Part shown: piece after piece, positions 18,198-27,188 of the stretch
Layout: each line of letters begins with the position of its first letter
Position numbering within the stretch: position 1 is the stretch's first letter
NCBI GenBank assembly: GCA_021287185.1
Contig: JAJTAZ010000019.1
Span: 38,696 to 102,695 of the forward strand
Reading direction: 5' to 3'
Origin: Burkholderiales bacterium
GTDB lineage: Bacteria; Pseudomonadota; Gammaproteobacteria; Burkholderiales; Burkholderiaceae
DNA length: 64,000 nt
Program-made: the position numbers and the translations under genes
The notes under the pieces: generated by a model
What the model was told of the DNA's origin: nothing
Seen by the model: the letters and a program-made list of their open reading frames with translations, nothing else
The model's database searches: none

Positions 18198-18228
18198 AGC
18201 CAAAAGCGCGGAGTACCGCGCTTTTATC
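18198..18228. terminator. Bidirectional terminator between the CYTH gene and pfkA
   Basis: AAAAGCGCGG (18202-18211) pairs perfectly with CCGCGCTTTT (18216-18225) around a 4-base loop, with A-rich and T-rich flanks. It ends the trp-side plus-strand transcript and the convergent pfkA transcript. Confidence 0.85.
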
Positions 18229-18250
18229 ATTTGCTTGAATGATTTGACCC

Positions 18251-19246
18251 TCACAACATCAACACATCCGAAATACGAATGAGTTCTTTATCAATCACAT
18301 GGTCTTTTTTAATCGCATCGGTCAATGAGGTGTAGGCGATTTGACCTGAAATCATCCCCGCCATCACGCCACGACGACCGACCATCAAGCCTTCCACAGC
18401 AGCCACACCCAAACGTGAAGCAAGCACGCGGTCGGCACAACTCGGCGAGCCACCGCGCTGCAAGTGACCAAGCACCGTGACGCGCAAATCATAATGCGGG
18501 GCGCGTTCACGAACGCGGTTTGCCAATTCGTACACCCCGCCCTCTTCGCCCTCGGCAACCACCACCATAGAAGCGACTTTGCCCAACTGTGAGGCGCGAT
18601 CTAAGGCAGCAAACATTTTATCCAAATCCAAATGCTCCTCTGGAATCAAAATGTCTTGGACCCCTCCCGCAATTCCGCTGTTGAGCGCGAGAAAGCCTGC
18701 GTCACGCCCCATCACTTCAATCAAAAACAATCGATTGTGCGAGGTGGCCGTGTCACGAATTTTATCAATCGCTTCAACCACGGTATTGAGCGCGGTGTCA
18801 TAACCAATCGTGGTGTCCGTGCCATAAATATCGTTATCAATCGTCCCTGGCAAGCCAATAATCGGCACATCGTATTCGGTACCAAAAATTTCCGCCCCAG
18901 TGAACGAGCCATCACCACCGATGACCACCAAAGCGTCCAATTTATTTTCTTTGTAATGCTGGTAAGCAATCGCGCGCCCTTCGGTGGTCATGAATTCCAT
19001 GCAACGCGCAGTGCGCAACATCGTTCCACCTTTTTGAATGATGCCTTTCACATCGCGCGGTCCCAACTCTTTCATCTGATTATCAACCAAACCTTTGTAA
19101 CCTTGCTCAATCCCAACGGCAACCAAGCCATGATAAGCACAAGCACGCACCACGGCGCGCAGTGCAGCATTCATACCAGGGGCGTCACCACCTGAAGTTA
19201 AGACCCCGACACGTTGGATACTTGGCGTTTTCTTTTTAGTCATCAT
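18251..19246 (-). CDS. pfkA: ATP-dependent 6-phosphofructokinase
   Basis: Phosphorylates fructose 6-phosphate in glycolysis. 331 residues with the nucleotide-binding VLTSGGDAPGMNAALRA, the catalytic GTIDNDIYGTDTTIGYDTA segment, the substrate-binding VEVMGRDAG-like region (IEVMGRDAGFLAL) and LGHLQRGGSPSCADR. GGDGS after the first strand fits the ATP-using class. It is transcribed alone and convergent with the CYTH gene. Confidence 0.96.
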   Translation of the reverse strand: MMTKKKTPSIQRVGVLTSGGDAPGMNAALRAVVRACAYHGLVAVGIEQGYKGLVDNQMKELGPRDVKGIIQKGGTMLRTARCMEFMTTEGRAIAYQHYKENKLDALVVIGGDGSFTGAEIFGTEYDVPIIGLPGTIDNDIYGTDTTIGYDTALNTVVEAIDKIRDTATSHNRLFLIEVMGRDAGFLALNSGIAGGVQDILIPEEHLDLDKMFAALDRASQLGKVASMVVVAEGEEGGVYELANRVRERAPHYDLRVTVLGHLQRGGSPSCADRVLASRLGVAAVEGLMVGRRGVMAGMISGQIAYTSLTDAIKKDHVIDKELIRISDVLML

Positions 19247-19353
19247 GATTGCCCTTATTGTTCATAAAAACGGATATTGCCATTCTACCTTTTTTCATTA
19301 ACAACCTGTGTTCCATTGCGGTGCTTTGACGAAATTTGAGCGACAAAGTGCTG

Positions 19354-19362
19354 TGTTACAAT
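19354..19362 (+). promoter_or_regulatory. Extended -10 promoter for the CitE-like gene
   Basis: TGTTACAAT is an extended -10 box whose start site would fall near 19369, five bases before the first ATG (19374). This leaves almost no leader for that ATG and makes the second ATG at 19392 a plausible start. Confidence 0.5.
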
Positions 19363-19373
19363 AGCCGCCATTC

Positions 19374-20363
19374 ATGACACTGAAAATCACCATGCACCCT
19401 GCTCAAATTCTCTTTTCCGACAGCCAAGCACCGCGCATACTTTCACCCGTTGAACACTACGCAGGCAACCTGCGGTTTATCGAAAAAGCCCTGCGCCAAC
19501 AACACGATCTGCAAGGCATTTTCGACATCACGCTTGACCTTGAGGACGGTGCGAGCGTGGGGCAAGAATCGGCTCAAGCCAAACTATTTGGCGACATTTT
19601 AGCCAGTGAAAAAAACACCTACCGACGCCTTGGGGTACGCGTTCACGACCCTTTGCACACACATTTTTCCATGGATGTCGATGAGGTGTTGCGAACCGCT
19701 AAACAAGCTCCTGCGTATTGGATGATTCCAAAAATCACGGGTTTGACGCAAGCGAAATCCGCAATTCAAACCATCGTCCAAAGCCATGTTCGACAGCAAG
19801 TTCCCTTTGCACCCATTCATTTGCTGATTGAAACCCACGGCGCACTGCACGATGTGTACGACATCGCAGCTCTGCCTGAGGTTGAAAGTCTGTCGTTCGG
19901 TCTAATGGATTTTGTCTCTGCACACCACGGCACCATCCCAGCCAGTGCCATGACCAGCCCAATGCAGTTTGACCACCCAATGGTCGCGTATGCCAAATTG
20001 GCGATCGCGCGAGCTTGCGCCGCACACGGTAAAGTCGCCAATCACAATGTCACCACCGATTATCAAACCGCTGGCGCGGCTCTCGCCGATGCACGCCGTG
20101 CGCGCGACGAATTTGGCTATTTGCGCATGTGGAGCATCCATCCGAATCAAATTAACGAAATTCTACAAGCATTCGCACCCGATGCCGATGAGGTTCAGTT
20201 TGCGACGGATTTACTGCTCAAAGCAGCCGCAACGCAGTGGGGGCCGATTTCATTCGAAGGTAAATTACACGACCGCGCGAGTTTTCGACATTATTGGTTG
20301 GTTTTAGAGCGCGCCCATCGTATGAACAATATCCTTCCGCTATCGGTTGCCCATTGGTTTTAA
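19374..20363 (+). CDS. HpcH/HpaI aldolase - citrate lyase beta (CitE)-like protein
   Basis: A TIM-barrel CoA-ester lyase family protein of 329 residues (323 if the ATG at 19392 is used; family members usually begin near that MHPAQ stretch). It shows the Mg-binding ITLDLEDGA motif, IPKITG, IHLLIETHGAL and LSFGLMDFVS typical of CitE-like enzymes. No citrate lyase alpha or gamma subunit is nearby, so it is probably a stand-alone lyase or thioesterase (malyl-, citramalyl- or similar CoA esters); the substrate is not determined. An MFS gene starts 2 bases downstream. Confidence 0.85.
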   Translation: MTLKITMHPAQILFSDSQAPRILSPVEHYAGNLRFIEKALRQQHDLQGIFDITLDLEDGASVGQESAQAKLFGDILASEKNTYRRLGVRVHDPLHTHFSMDVDEVLRTAKQAPAYWMIPKITGLTQAKSAIQTIVQSHVRQQVPFAPIHLLIETHGALHDVYDIAALPEVESLSFGLMDFVSAHHGTIPASAMTSPMQFDHPMVAYAKLAIARACAAHGKVANHNVTTDYQTAGAALADARRARDEFGYLRMWSIHPNQINEILQAFAPDADEVQFATDLLLKAAATQWGPISFEGKLHDRASFRHYWLVLERAHRMNNILPLSVAHWF

Positions 20364-20365
20364 AT

Positions 20366-21628
20366 ATGTCCGTTACAAACAATTCAGAACATCCTTTGCG
20401 CTCACGTCCCTTCATCGCCCTACTCACCTACCGCTTGACCGTGATACTGTGCTACCAAATCACCAGTGTGGTGGTTGGCTGGCAGGTGTATCAAATCACA
20501 GGTAGCGAGTTGGCCTTGGGTTTAATCGGTTTGGCGGAAGTCATCCCATATTTTTCGACCGCACTGTTCGCAGGCTATGCGGTGGATCATCTCTCGCGCA
20601 AATTTTTGGGCACTTTGGCATGTGGCTTACTCATTGTGATGTCCACAACCCTATGGTGGGTTTCATCCGATGTCGGCATGCTGTGGACACGTGCGTTTGG
20701 CGCGTTGCCGATTTATCTTGCGATTGGTCTATCGGGGTTTGCGCGTGCTTTTTTAAGCCCCGTGTACAACACACTGTTGGTGCGTTTGGTTGAGCGCAAA
20801 GACTACGCGCGTGCCACAGGGGTTGGCACCAGCATCTTTCAATTCGCACAAATCGCTGGCCCTGCCATTGGCGGTGGACTGCTCGCATTAGGTGATTTGA
20901 CTTGGGCGTATGGGGTGACATTCATCTGTGCGTTTATCGCCATGTTCGCACTGCAATGGATTCCCAAACACGCCACCAATCCCGTTAAAAGCCAAACACA
21001 ACACAGCCTCGCCAGTGTGTTTTCGGGTATCTCAGAGGGTTTAAAATTTGTGTTTTCACATTCGATATTGTTGGCGGCTTTGGCTTTGGATATGTTCGCT
21101 GTTTTGTTCGGTGGTGCAATGGCATTGCTACCCGCCTTCGTAAAAACCGTGTTGCACAGCGGGCCTGAAACCTTGGGCTTGTTGCGTGCCGCACCCGCCT
21201 GCGGTGCGATTCTCATGGGAATTTACCTCACGCGCCACCCGATTAACCGTCATGCGGGGCGGATATTGCTCTCTGTGGTGGTCGGTTTTGGCTTGGCAAT
21301 GATTGTATTTGCATTGTCTCAATCGTTGTGGTTATCTTTGACTGCATTGTTTGTTTCGGGACTGTTTGACAGCGTGTCGGTGGTACTGCGCTCCACCATC
21401 TTGCAGTTAACCACACCCGACGAAATGCGCGGAAGAGTGTCTGCCATCAACGGAATTTTCATCGGCTCATCGAATGAATTGGGTGCATTTGAATCAGGTG
21501 TCACAGCACAGTTGATGGGCTTGGTGCCATCGGTGGTATTTGGTGGTTTGATGACACTGGTGGTGGTTGCGGTGGTCGGCTACAGCGTGCCAAAATTGCG
21601 GCGGTTGCATATTGGGGATTTGGTGTAG
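20366..21628 (+). CDS. MFS transporter, EntS/DHA3-like
   Basis: An inner-membrane protein of about 420 residues with some 12 hydrophobic segments. The loop YAVDHLSRKFLG is the MFS loop 2-3 signature, and the sequence style (ATGVGTSIFQFAQIAGPAIGGGLLA, TPDEMRGRVSAINGIFIG) is that of the MFS_3/EntS exporter group. The ATG at 20366, directly after the upstream stop codon, is preferred over an earlier frame start inside the CitE-like gene. The substrate is unknown. Confidence 0.85.
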   Translation: MSVTNNSEHPLRSRPFIALLTYRLTVILCYQITSVVVGWQVYQITGSELALGLIGLAEVIPYFSTALFAGYAVDHLSRKFLGTLACGLLIVMSTTLWWVSSDVGMLWTRAFGALPIYLAIGLSGFARAFLSPVYNTLLVRLVERKDYARATGVGTSIFQFAQIAGPAIGGGLLALGDLTWAYGVTFICAFIAMFALQWIPKHATNPVKSQTQHSLASVFSGISEGLKFVFSHSILLAALALDMFAVLFGGAMALLPAFVKTVLHSGPETLGLLRAAPACGAILMGIYLTRHPINRHAGRILLSVVVGFGLAMIVFALSQSLWLSLTALFVSGLFDSVSVVLRSTILQLTTPDEMRGRVSAINGIFIGSSNELGAFESGVTAQLMGLVPSVVFGGLMTLVVVAVVGYSVPKLRRLHIGDLV

Positions 21629-21734
21629 CACCCAGCGTATGATGATCAACGTGTTGTGCGTATTACCCAATTTAATCTAACTTGTGCTGTCATGCGTACG
21701 ATTACGCTATCGCTAATCTTAGCTACGATTTACG

Positions 21735-22226
21735 TTATTTTTCGATTTTCATAAATGGTGTTTTTTCATAATACAAGATTTCAAAACACTCCGAATCTTG
21801 GGTAATGAATTGAATAATCAGATAACTTCTATCAGGCTGATAAGAAACGAGGCAACCAAGTTTGTAATTCAAATTCGTTACTAGATGCTTAATCTTCCTT
21901 TTGTCGCGTCCACTTGAATACCTTTTTTTTGCCTCAATAGCTAAATAGTTTAAGTCACCGCTTTGTCTTTTATGGGCAATTATATCTGGACGAATAGGCT
22001 TACCTTCCATTATTTTAGGATCAACTTTTTTATACTTATCGTATTCAACATCAACATCTATTCCGTCAAATGATTGTTTAATAAAAGATTCGACATACTG
22101 AGCAAATTTGTGATTGATGCATTCTTCTTTAACTGAACTTTCAATTAATAGATAGTCATCTTCACACAGTTTTGACAGTGACTTGATTACGATTTCTTTT
22201 AGTGCAAGTGGGGTCATTGTTTCCAT
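21735..22226 (-). CDS. Small PD-(D/E)XK-like orphan protein
   Basis: A 163-residue protein I do not recognise. D81 in RPDIIAHKR, followed by E98-x-K100 in LAIEAKKR, has the spacing of a PD-(D/E)XK nuclease core. The C-terminus (SYLIIQFITQDSECFEILYYEK) looks like the later strands of such a fold. The gene is AT-rich relative to ispD and the MFS gene, which suggests transfer. It lies 19 bp downstream of ispD on the same strand, where many proteobacteria carry ispF. No partner methylase or antitoxin is visible. It could start at the first or fourth codon (both ATG). Confidence 0.65.
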   Translation of the reverse strand: METMTPLALKEIVIKSLSKLCEDDYLLIESSVKEECINHKFAQYVESFIKQSFDGIDVDVEYDKYKKVDPKIMEGKPIRPDIIAHKRQSGDLNYLAIEAKKRYSSGRDKRKIKHLVTNLNYKLGCLVSYQPDRSYLIIQFITQDSECFEILYYEKTPFMKIEK

Positions 22227-22245
22227 TTTTAACTTTGTCTATAAA

Positions 22246-23034
22246 TCAAACAGATTTCTGCAAATAAAACCCTGCCAACTCAAAATCCTGCGGATAGGTC
22301 ACTTTGATGTTTCGCGCATCACCCTGCACCAGTAACGGCTGATAACCCGACCATTCCATCACACTGGCTTCATCGGTAATCGTTTGCGCAACCTCTTCGT
22401 CGGTGAGCGCGTCGCTCAGAGCGTTGTACAATCGACTGACCGCGAACATCTGCGGGGTTTGTGCGCCCCAAAGTGCGTTTCTATCGACGGTTTTTTTAAT
22501 ATGTGTGTGGTCGGTCGAGAGTTTCACAGTATCGGTCATGGGCAAGGCGAGGATGCCACCGACCGCCTGCCATTCAGCGTGGTGTTCAAACTGCGCTTGC
22601 GCTTCACGCCAAACCTCGTCACGTAAACGCAATATACTTTCATTGCTCACACACGGACGCGCTGCATCGTGCACCATGACCCACGCCTCGTCATGCGCGC
22701 CCAATTGACCGTCCAATTCTGCCAAACCATTGCGCACCGACTCGGCGCGGGTTGAGCCACCCACAGGCAAAACCACCACTCGATCATTCAGACTGTTTTG
22801 TGTCAACAACGGTGCGATACTGTGGGCGAACCAATCATCTGCTGACGAAATCACCACATATACACGCGCAATTTCGGGCACATTCGCGAATGCTTGTATC
22901 GTGTGCCAAAACATCGGCGCGTCATGAATGTTTTGATATTGTTTCGGCACCACGCCGCCTGCGCGCGCGCCCACGCCAGCGGCACAAATGAGCGCGTAAA
23001 GCGGATATTCAGAGATTTTATGTACTGTATTCAT
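22246..23034 (-). CDS. ispD: 2-C-methyl-D-erythritol 4-phosphate cytidylyltransferase
   Basis: Third step of the MEP isoprenoid pathway. The CTP-binding ALICAAGVGARAGG followed by VPKQY is present, as are HDAARPCVS and the later KVTYPQDFELA signature. The ATG at 23034 gives 262 residues beginning MNTVHKISEYP, close to family length; an upstream 77-codon extension in the same frame is unrelated and crosses the promoter of the divergent iron operon. ispF, the usual neighbour, is absent here. Confidence 0.95.
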   Translation of the reverse strand: MNTVHKISEYPLYALICAAGVGARAGGVVPKQYQNIHDAPMFWHTIQAFANVPEIARVYVVISSADDWFAHSIAPLLTQNSLNDRVVVLPVGGSTRAESVRNGLAELDGQLGAHDEAWVMVHDAARPCVSNESILRLRDEVWREAQAQFEHHAEWQAVGGILALPMTDTVKLSTDHTHIKKTVDRNALWGAQTPQMFAVSRLYNALSDALTDEEVAQTITDEASVMEWSGYQPLLVQGDARNIKVTYPQDFELAGFYLQKSV

Positions 23035-23117
23035 GGGGTTATTGTATTCGAATTCGTGCTTTGCTCGTGCACTGATGCGCAAAAAATCCAATGATTTGAG
23101 ATATTTGACAAAAATGC

Positions 23118-23157
23118 TTGACCCAAAAGTTAAATGCAATGATAATGAGAATGATTC
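23118..23157 (+). promoter_or_regulatory. Fur-controlled promoter of the efe operon
   Basis: TTGACC (23118-23123) and GATAAT (23141-23146) are spaced by exactly 17 bases. The sequence ATGATAATGAGAATGATT (about 23139-23156) overlaps the -10 box and closely resembles the Fur consensus of repeated GATAAT units. Iron-bound Fur would block this promoter, fitting the iron-uptake genes downstream. Confidence 0.75.
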
Positions 23158-23183
23158 TTCTTTGTATTTTATTAAGGACTTAT

Positions 23184-24038
23184 ATGAAAAAAATTGTATT
23201 TCCCATGCTGCTAACCGCCACCTTGATTTTAGGTGCTTGTGATAAAGCCCCCTCACCTGAAGCAACTAAAACTCAAGTCGCACCGCAAAACAGCACGCCC
23301 ATCACCGCCAATGATTTAAGCACGGAAACCAAAGCCTATCAACAATGGGTGGAAGGGCAAATTGATTTGCTGTTGTCTGACACAGAAAAATTTGTCGCTG
23401 CTTTAAATGCAGGCAATGTGGCAGAAGCCAAGCGTATTTACCCGTTGGCGCGCATGTATTTTGAACGTTCTGAACCGATTGCTGAAAGTTTTGGTGATTT
23501 AGACCCGCGCATTGACAACCGCGAGGCAGATCTTGAAAAGGACGAGGTTTGGACGGGTTTTCATCGAATCGAGAAAATTCTATGGACTCAAAACACCACC
23601 AAAGGCACGGAGCAATTGGGCAAGCAGTTGATTAACGATATCAAAGAATTGCGAGCGAAAATTCCAACGGCCAATGTTACAGGCGAATTGATGGTACAAG
23701 GTTCAGTGGACTTGCTCAACGAAGTGTCCACCAGCAAAATCACAGGCGAAGAGGAAATTTTCTCGCACACTGATTTATATGACTTCAAAGCCAATATCGA
23801 AGGTGCGCAAAAGATATTTGAAATTTTCACCCCAAAACTTCAAACCAAAAACCCTGCTTTGGTCACTGAATTAACAGACAAATTCACAGTCATTAACGCG
23901 TTGTTGGATAAACACAAACAAGGTGACAACGGCTACATCTCCTACACCAAGCTCACCCCACAAGACACCAAAGAACTTGCTGAGGCCGTGAACAAATTGG
24001 GTGAACCTTTGGCACAAATGGGCATCGTTTTAAAATAA
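23184..24038 (+). CDS. efeO: EfeM/EfeO-type iron-uptake lipoprotein (peptidase M75 domain)
   Basis: Periplasmic iron-binding component of the EfeUOB ferrous-iron system. The ATG at 23184 follows AAGGA at good spacing and gives a lipoprotein signal ending LGAC (C19). The rest is an M75/imelysin-like domain with GFHRIEKILW, the GxHxxE iron-site motif. The N-terminal cupredoxin domain of E. coli EfeO is missing, so this is the shorter EfeM type (284 residues). It is first in the operon efeM-efeB-efeU. Confidence 0.88.
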   Translation: MKKIVFPMLLTATLILGACDKAPSPEATKTQVAPQNSTPITANDLSTETKAYQQWVEGQIDLLLSDTEKFVAALNAGNVAEAKRIYPLARMYFERSEPIAESFGDLDPRIDNREADLEKDEVWTGFHRIEKILWTQNTTKGTEQLGKQLINDIKELRAKIPTANVTGELMVQGSVDLLNEVSTSKITGEEEIFSHTDLYDFKANIEGAQKIFEIFTPKLQTKNPALVTELTDKFTVINALLDKHKQGDNGYISYTKLTPQDTKELAEAVNKLGEPLAQMGIVLK

Positions 24039-24047
24039 ACCGAAAAC

Positions 24048-25307
24048 ATGATGAAATCAGATACTCAAAATGCATCAGCCCTCTCTCGCCGGAGTTTTTT
24101 AAAATCCATCGGCGGCAGCTCAGTCGGTTTGGCTTTGGGTGGCGGCTTGGGCTTGGCCGCGTGTACACCCAAGTCATCAACCCAAAATTTTTCGGGGGAT
24201 TACAGTGCGATGGCGCAGCAAAATTATCCATTCTATGGCGCACATCAAGCGGGAATTGTCACGCCTGCCCAACGCGCAATTTACTTTTTGGTCTTGGATT
24301 TGCACACACAGGACATTGAGGAAATTAAAGCGGTCTTTAAACAATGGACGGAATCGGCTGCCAAATTGACCCGTGGCGAAAATATCCAACCTTACGGTGA
24401 CAATCCGTTTGTCCCACCCGTTGACACGGGCGAAGCCGATGGCTTGGGCGCATATGGTTTGACCTTGACCTTTGGGGTCTCGCCTGCGTTTTTGCAAAAA
24501 CTGGGGTTGTCCGCACACGCACCATCTGAATTTGTCGATTTACCACTTTTTCCACGCGATCAAATCAAACCTGAATTTTCTGGTGGTGATATCTGCATCC
24601 AAAGTTGTGCCGACGATCCGCAAACCGCTTTTCATGCAGTCCGTCAATTGGTGCGTCAAGCGCGCTCTTCGGTGACCATGAAGTGGAGTCAATCGGGTTT
24701 TAATGCCTTTGACCACAGTCAACACACTCCGCGCAATTTATTTGGTTTTAAGGATGGGACTGCCAACCAAGAAACCTTAAAAAATGCCGACCAGCATGTG
24801 TGGGTCAACACCCCCAATTGGCTTGCAGGAGGCTCCTATTTGGTGGTGCGTAAAATCCAAACCCATCTTGAAACATGGGATAGAACCAGTTTAAAAGGTC
24901 AAGAGGAAACCTTCGGACGCATCCGCCACAGCGGTGCACCGATGGGTGCTCAAGCGGAGTTTGATCATGCAGACATTCAAAGCAAAGATGCCAATGGCAA
25001 TCCAGTGATTCCAGATAATTCCCACATGGGCTTGGCGAAAAAAACGGGACTGCAAATTCTGCGCCGCTCATTTTCTTTCTCCAGCGGTATTGACCTAACA
25101 ACGGGGCAATTTGATGCGGGTTTGCTGTTTATTTCATTCCAAAAATCGCCCGCGCAGTTTATCGCCCTACAGTCTGCGTTTGGACGCATGGACAGAATGA
25201 ATGAATACATCACACACACAGGCAGCGGTTTGTTCGCCTGCTTCGGCGGTGTTCAAGAAGGCGCTTACATCGGTCAAGCACTTTTGGAAAACCAGAGAAC
25301 TGGATAA
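24048..25307 (+). CDS. efeB: Dye-decolourising peroxidase, Tat-exported (EfeB)
   Basis: Haem peroxidase of the Efe iron-uptake system, exported folded. A twin-arginine signal, SRRSFLK (R14-R15), is followed by a hydrophobic stretch. The DyP motif is NLFGFKDGT (GxxDG form); the probable haem ligand is the His of NSHMGLAKK, and QILRRSFSF is the conserved distal segment. 419 residues, normal for EfeB. It starts 9 bases after efeM and ends 6 bases before efeU. Confidence 0.93.
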   Translation: MMKSDTQNASALSRRSFLKSIGGSSVGLALGGGLGLAACTPKSSTQNFSGDYSAMAQQNYPFYGAHQAGIVTPAQRAIYFLVLDLHTQDIEEIKAVFKQWTESAAKLTRGENIQPYGDNPFVPPVDTGEADGLGAYGLTLTFGVSPAFLQKLGLSAHAPSEFVDLPLFPRDQIKPEFSGGDICIQSCADDPQTAFHAVRQLVRQARSSVTMKWSQSGFNAFDHSQHTPRNLFGFKDGTANQETLKNADQHVWVNTPNWLAGGSYLVVRKIQTHLETWDRTSLKGQEETFGRIRHSGAPMGAQAEFDHADIQSKDANGNPVIPDNSHMGLAKKTGLQILRRSFSFSSGIDLTTGQFDAGLLFISFQKSPAQFIALQSAFGRMDRMNEYITHTGSGLFACFGGVQEGAYIGQALLENQRTG

Positions 25308-25313
25308 TCGAAT

Positions 25314-27104
25314 ATGAATACATTTTCAAATGGCAGCCGTACCTTGTTCAAACTCACACTTGCATTGACCATTGGTATCCTTGCACCTGTCACCGCTTGG
25401 GCGCAAACGCCAAATACCCTTACCCCTACCGAAAACACTCAATCCAATAAGAAACTTAATTTGAGTCCTCTATTTGTGTATTTGTCGGATGCCATGGGCG
25501 CGAGCAAGAATCGTGATTTTGATCAAGCAAAAGTTCAACTGGCGCAGATAAATCGCGCTTTTTCTGATTTAGAATCGCGTAATTCACCGATGGGGCAACG
25601 CGTTTCCGCTGAATTACAACAGGCCCTACGAGACCCCAGCAATGAACATTTATCTGCCCTATCCAATGCTTTGTACGGGTTTGAAAGGGAACAAAACCCC
25701 ATTGACCACAGCAGTAAAAAAGAGACGTTTAAAGTCAAAATAATTCCTGCCTATGAGCACCTGAATCAGGTCATCAACCGCGCTTCAAGCGACAACATCG
25801 CCGAGTTGCAACAAGCCTATCAGCAGTTCAATAATGTATGGCTGAGCAATGAGCGTGTGGTGCGCAACACCAGCATGGGTCATTATGGTGCTATCGAAAC
25901 CGCCATGGCATTGATGCGAGTCGCCATAGAGTCAAGCCCACCGAATATCGATAAAATCAAACAACAATCGCTCCATTTAAAAACCGCCTTGGACAGTTAC
26001 AACTCTGGGGGTACTGTGGTGGTGACGCAGAATACGCACAGTTTAAATGATGGTACGCAATTGCTCCGCGAGGGTTTCAATGCGTTTCAAGCCAACAACA
26101 TCAACGAGGGGCAAGATAAACTCACTCGTTTTATCGAAATTTGGCCGAGCATAGAGGGCGATGTCAGCACGCGCAACCCCGCGCTGTACAGCCGCATCGA
26201 AAGCCAAGTGCCCGTGATATTGGCCAAAGGGAATGAACCAGCGCAGCAGATGGCATTGAGCGGACTCATCGATGAACTTGACCGCATCAACCCCAGTCAA
26301 CAATACAGTGCGGTGGATGCCATGCTGATTTTACTGCGTGAAGGGGTTGAAGCGATGTTGATTGTCATTGCGCTCATCAGTGCGCTCAATGTCGCCAAAC
26401 AACCGCAAGGAAAAAAATGGGTTTATTCGGGGGTTATCGCGGGATTGTTCGCCAGCATACTCGGCGCAATTGTATTGCAACGTTTATTTCCAGCCGTCAC
26501 AGCAGGCACCAATCGAGAAATATTGGAAGGATTCATTGGTTTATTTGTGGTTGTGATGATGCTGATAGTCGGTACATGGTTGCACAGTAAATCCAGTTTA
26601 CAATCATGGAATGCCTACATTGCCAAACACATGGGCAGGGCTTTGACAACGGGCAGTTTGGTCTCGTTATTTGGTTTGAGTTTTTTGTCGGTATTTCGAG
26701 AAGGCGCGGAAACCATTATTTTTTACGCAGGTATTTTGCCCAAAATCAGCATGAATGATTTTTTGACAGGTATTTTTGCCGCCTTGCTTGTGCTTGCTAT
26801 TTTGGCCATGGTCTTACTCAAAACATCCATCAAACTACCCATCGCACGATTGTTTAAAGTATTGACTTGGGTGATTTATGCATTGGGCTTCAAGATTCTC
26901 GGCATTAGTTTACATGCTTTGCAATTGACGGGTTATTTGCCCTTAACATCATTGCAAAATCAATGGTTGGAAAACAGTGATTTAGGCATTTTTGCGACGG
27001 TTGAAACCTTCAGTGCACAAGCAATTTACGTCCTGATTATTCTTGCGATTCAATGGTATCTGAAACGCGATGCGCGGATATTGAACGCCTCGCCAGCCCG
27101 TTAG
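25314..27104 (+). CDS. efeU: FTR1-family iron permease with long periplasmic N-terminus (EfeU)
   Basis: Inner-membrane iron permease of 596 residues. A cleavable signal (ending near AWAQ, residue ~31) is followed by about 300 periplasmic residues and then the FTR1 membrane domain. Both REGxE iron-transport motifs are present: REGVEAM near residue 342 and REGAETI near 462. E. coli EfeU lacks the long N-terminal domain; such fused forms occur in many other bacteria. It closes the Fur-controlled operon, and a strong terminator follows. Confidence 0.92.
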   Translation: MNTFSNGSRTLFKLTLALTIGILAPVTAWAQTPNTLTPTENTQSNKKLNLSPLFVYLSDAMGASKNRDFDQAKVQLAQINRAFSDLESRNSPMGQRVSAELQQALRDPSNEHLSALSNALYGFEREQNPIDHSSKKETFKVKIIPAYEHLNQVINRASSDNIAELQQAYQQFNNVWLSNERVVRNTSMGHYGAIETAMALMRVAIESSPPNIDKIKQQSLHLKTALDSYNSGGTVVVTQNTHSLNDGTQLLREGFNAFQANNINEGQDKLTRFIEIWPSIEGDVSTRNPALYSRIESQVPVILAKGNEPAQQMALSGLIDELDRINPSQQYSAVDAMLILLREGVEAMLIVIALISALNVAKQPQGKKWVYSGVIAGLFASILGAIVLQRLFPAVTAGTNREILEGFIGLFVVVMMLIVGTWLHSKSSLQSWNAYIAKHMGRALTTGSLVSLFGLSFLSVFREGAETIIFYAGILPKISMNDFLTGIFAALLVLAILAMVLLKTSIKLPIARLFKVLTWVIYALGFKILGISLHALQLTGYLPLTSLQNQWLENSDLGIFATVETFSAQAIYVLIILAIQWYLKRDARILNASPAR

Positions 27105-27131
27105 TTCATCGACTGAACACACATACAAAAC

Positions 27132-27160
27132 AAAAAAGGCGCGAAATTCGCGCCTTTTTT
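27132..27160. terminator. Bidirectional terminator between efeU and sdhB
   Basis: AAAAAAGGCGCGA (27132-27144) pairs with TCGCGCCTTTTTT (27148-27160) around a 3-base loop. It serves both convergent transcripts. Confidence 0.9.
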
Positions 27161-27188
27161 GAGCGTTTTTGCTCGACTAAATCGAACC

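Noticed and set aside
18632..19195. 187-codon plus-strand frame opposite pfkA
   Set aside because: Shadow frame of pfkA; the translation shows no recognisable domain.
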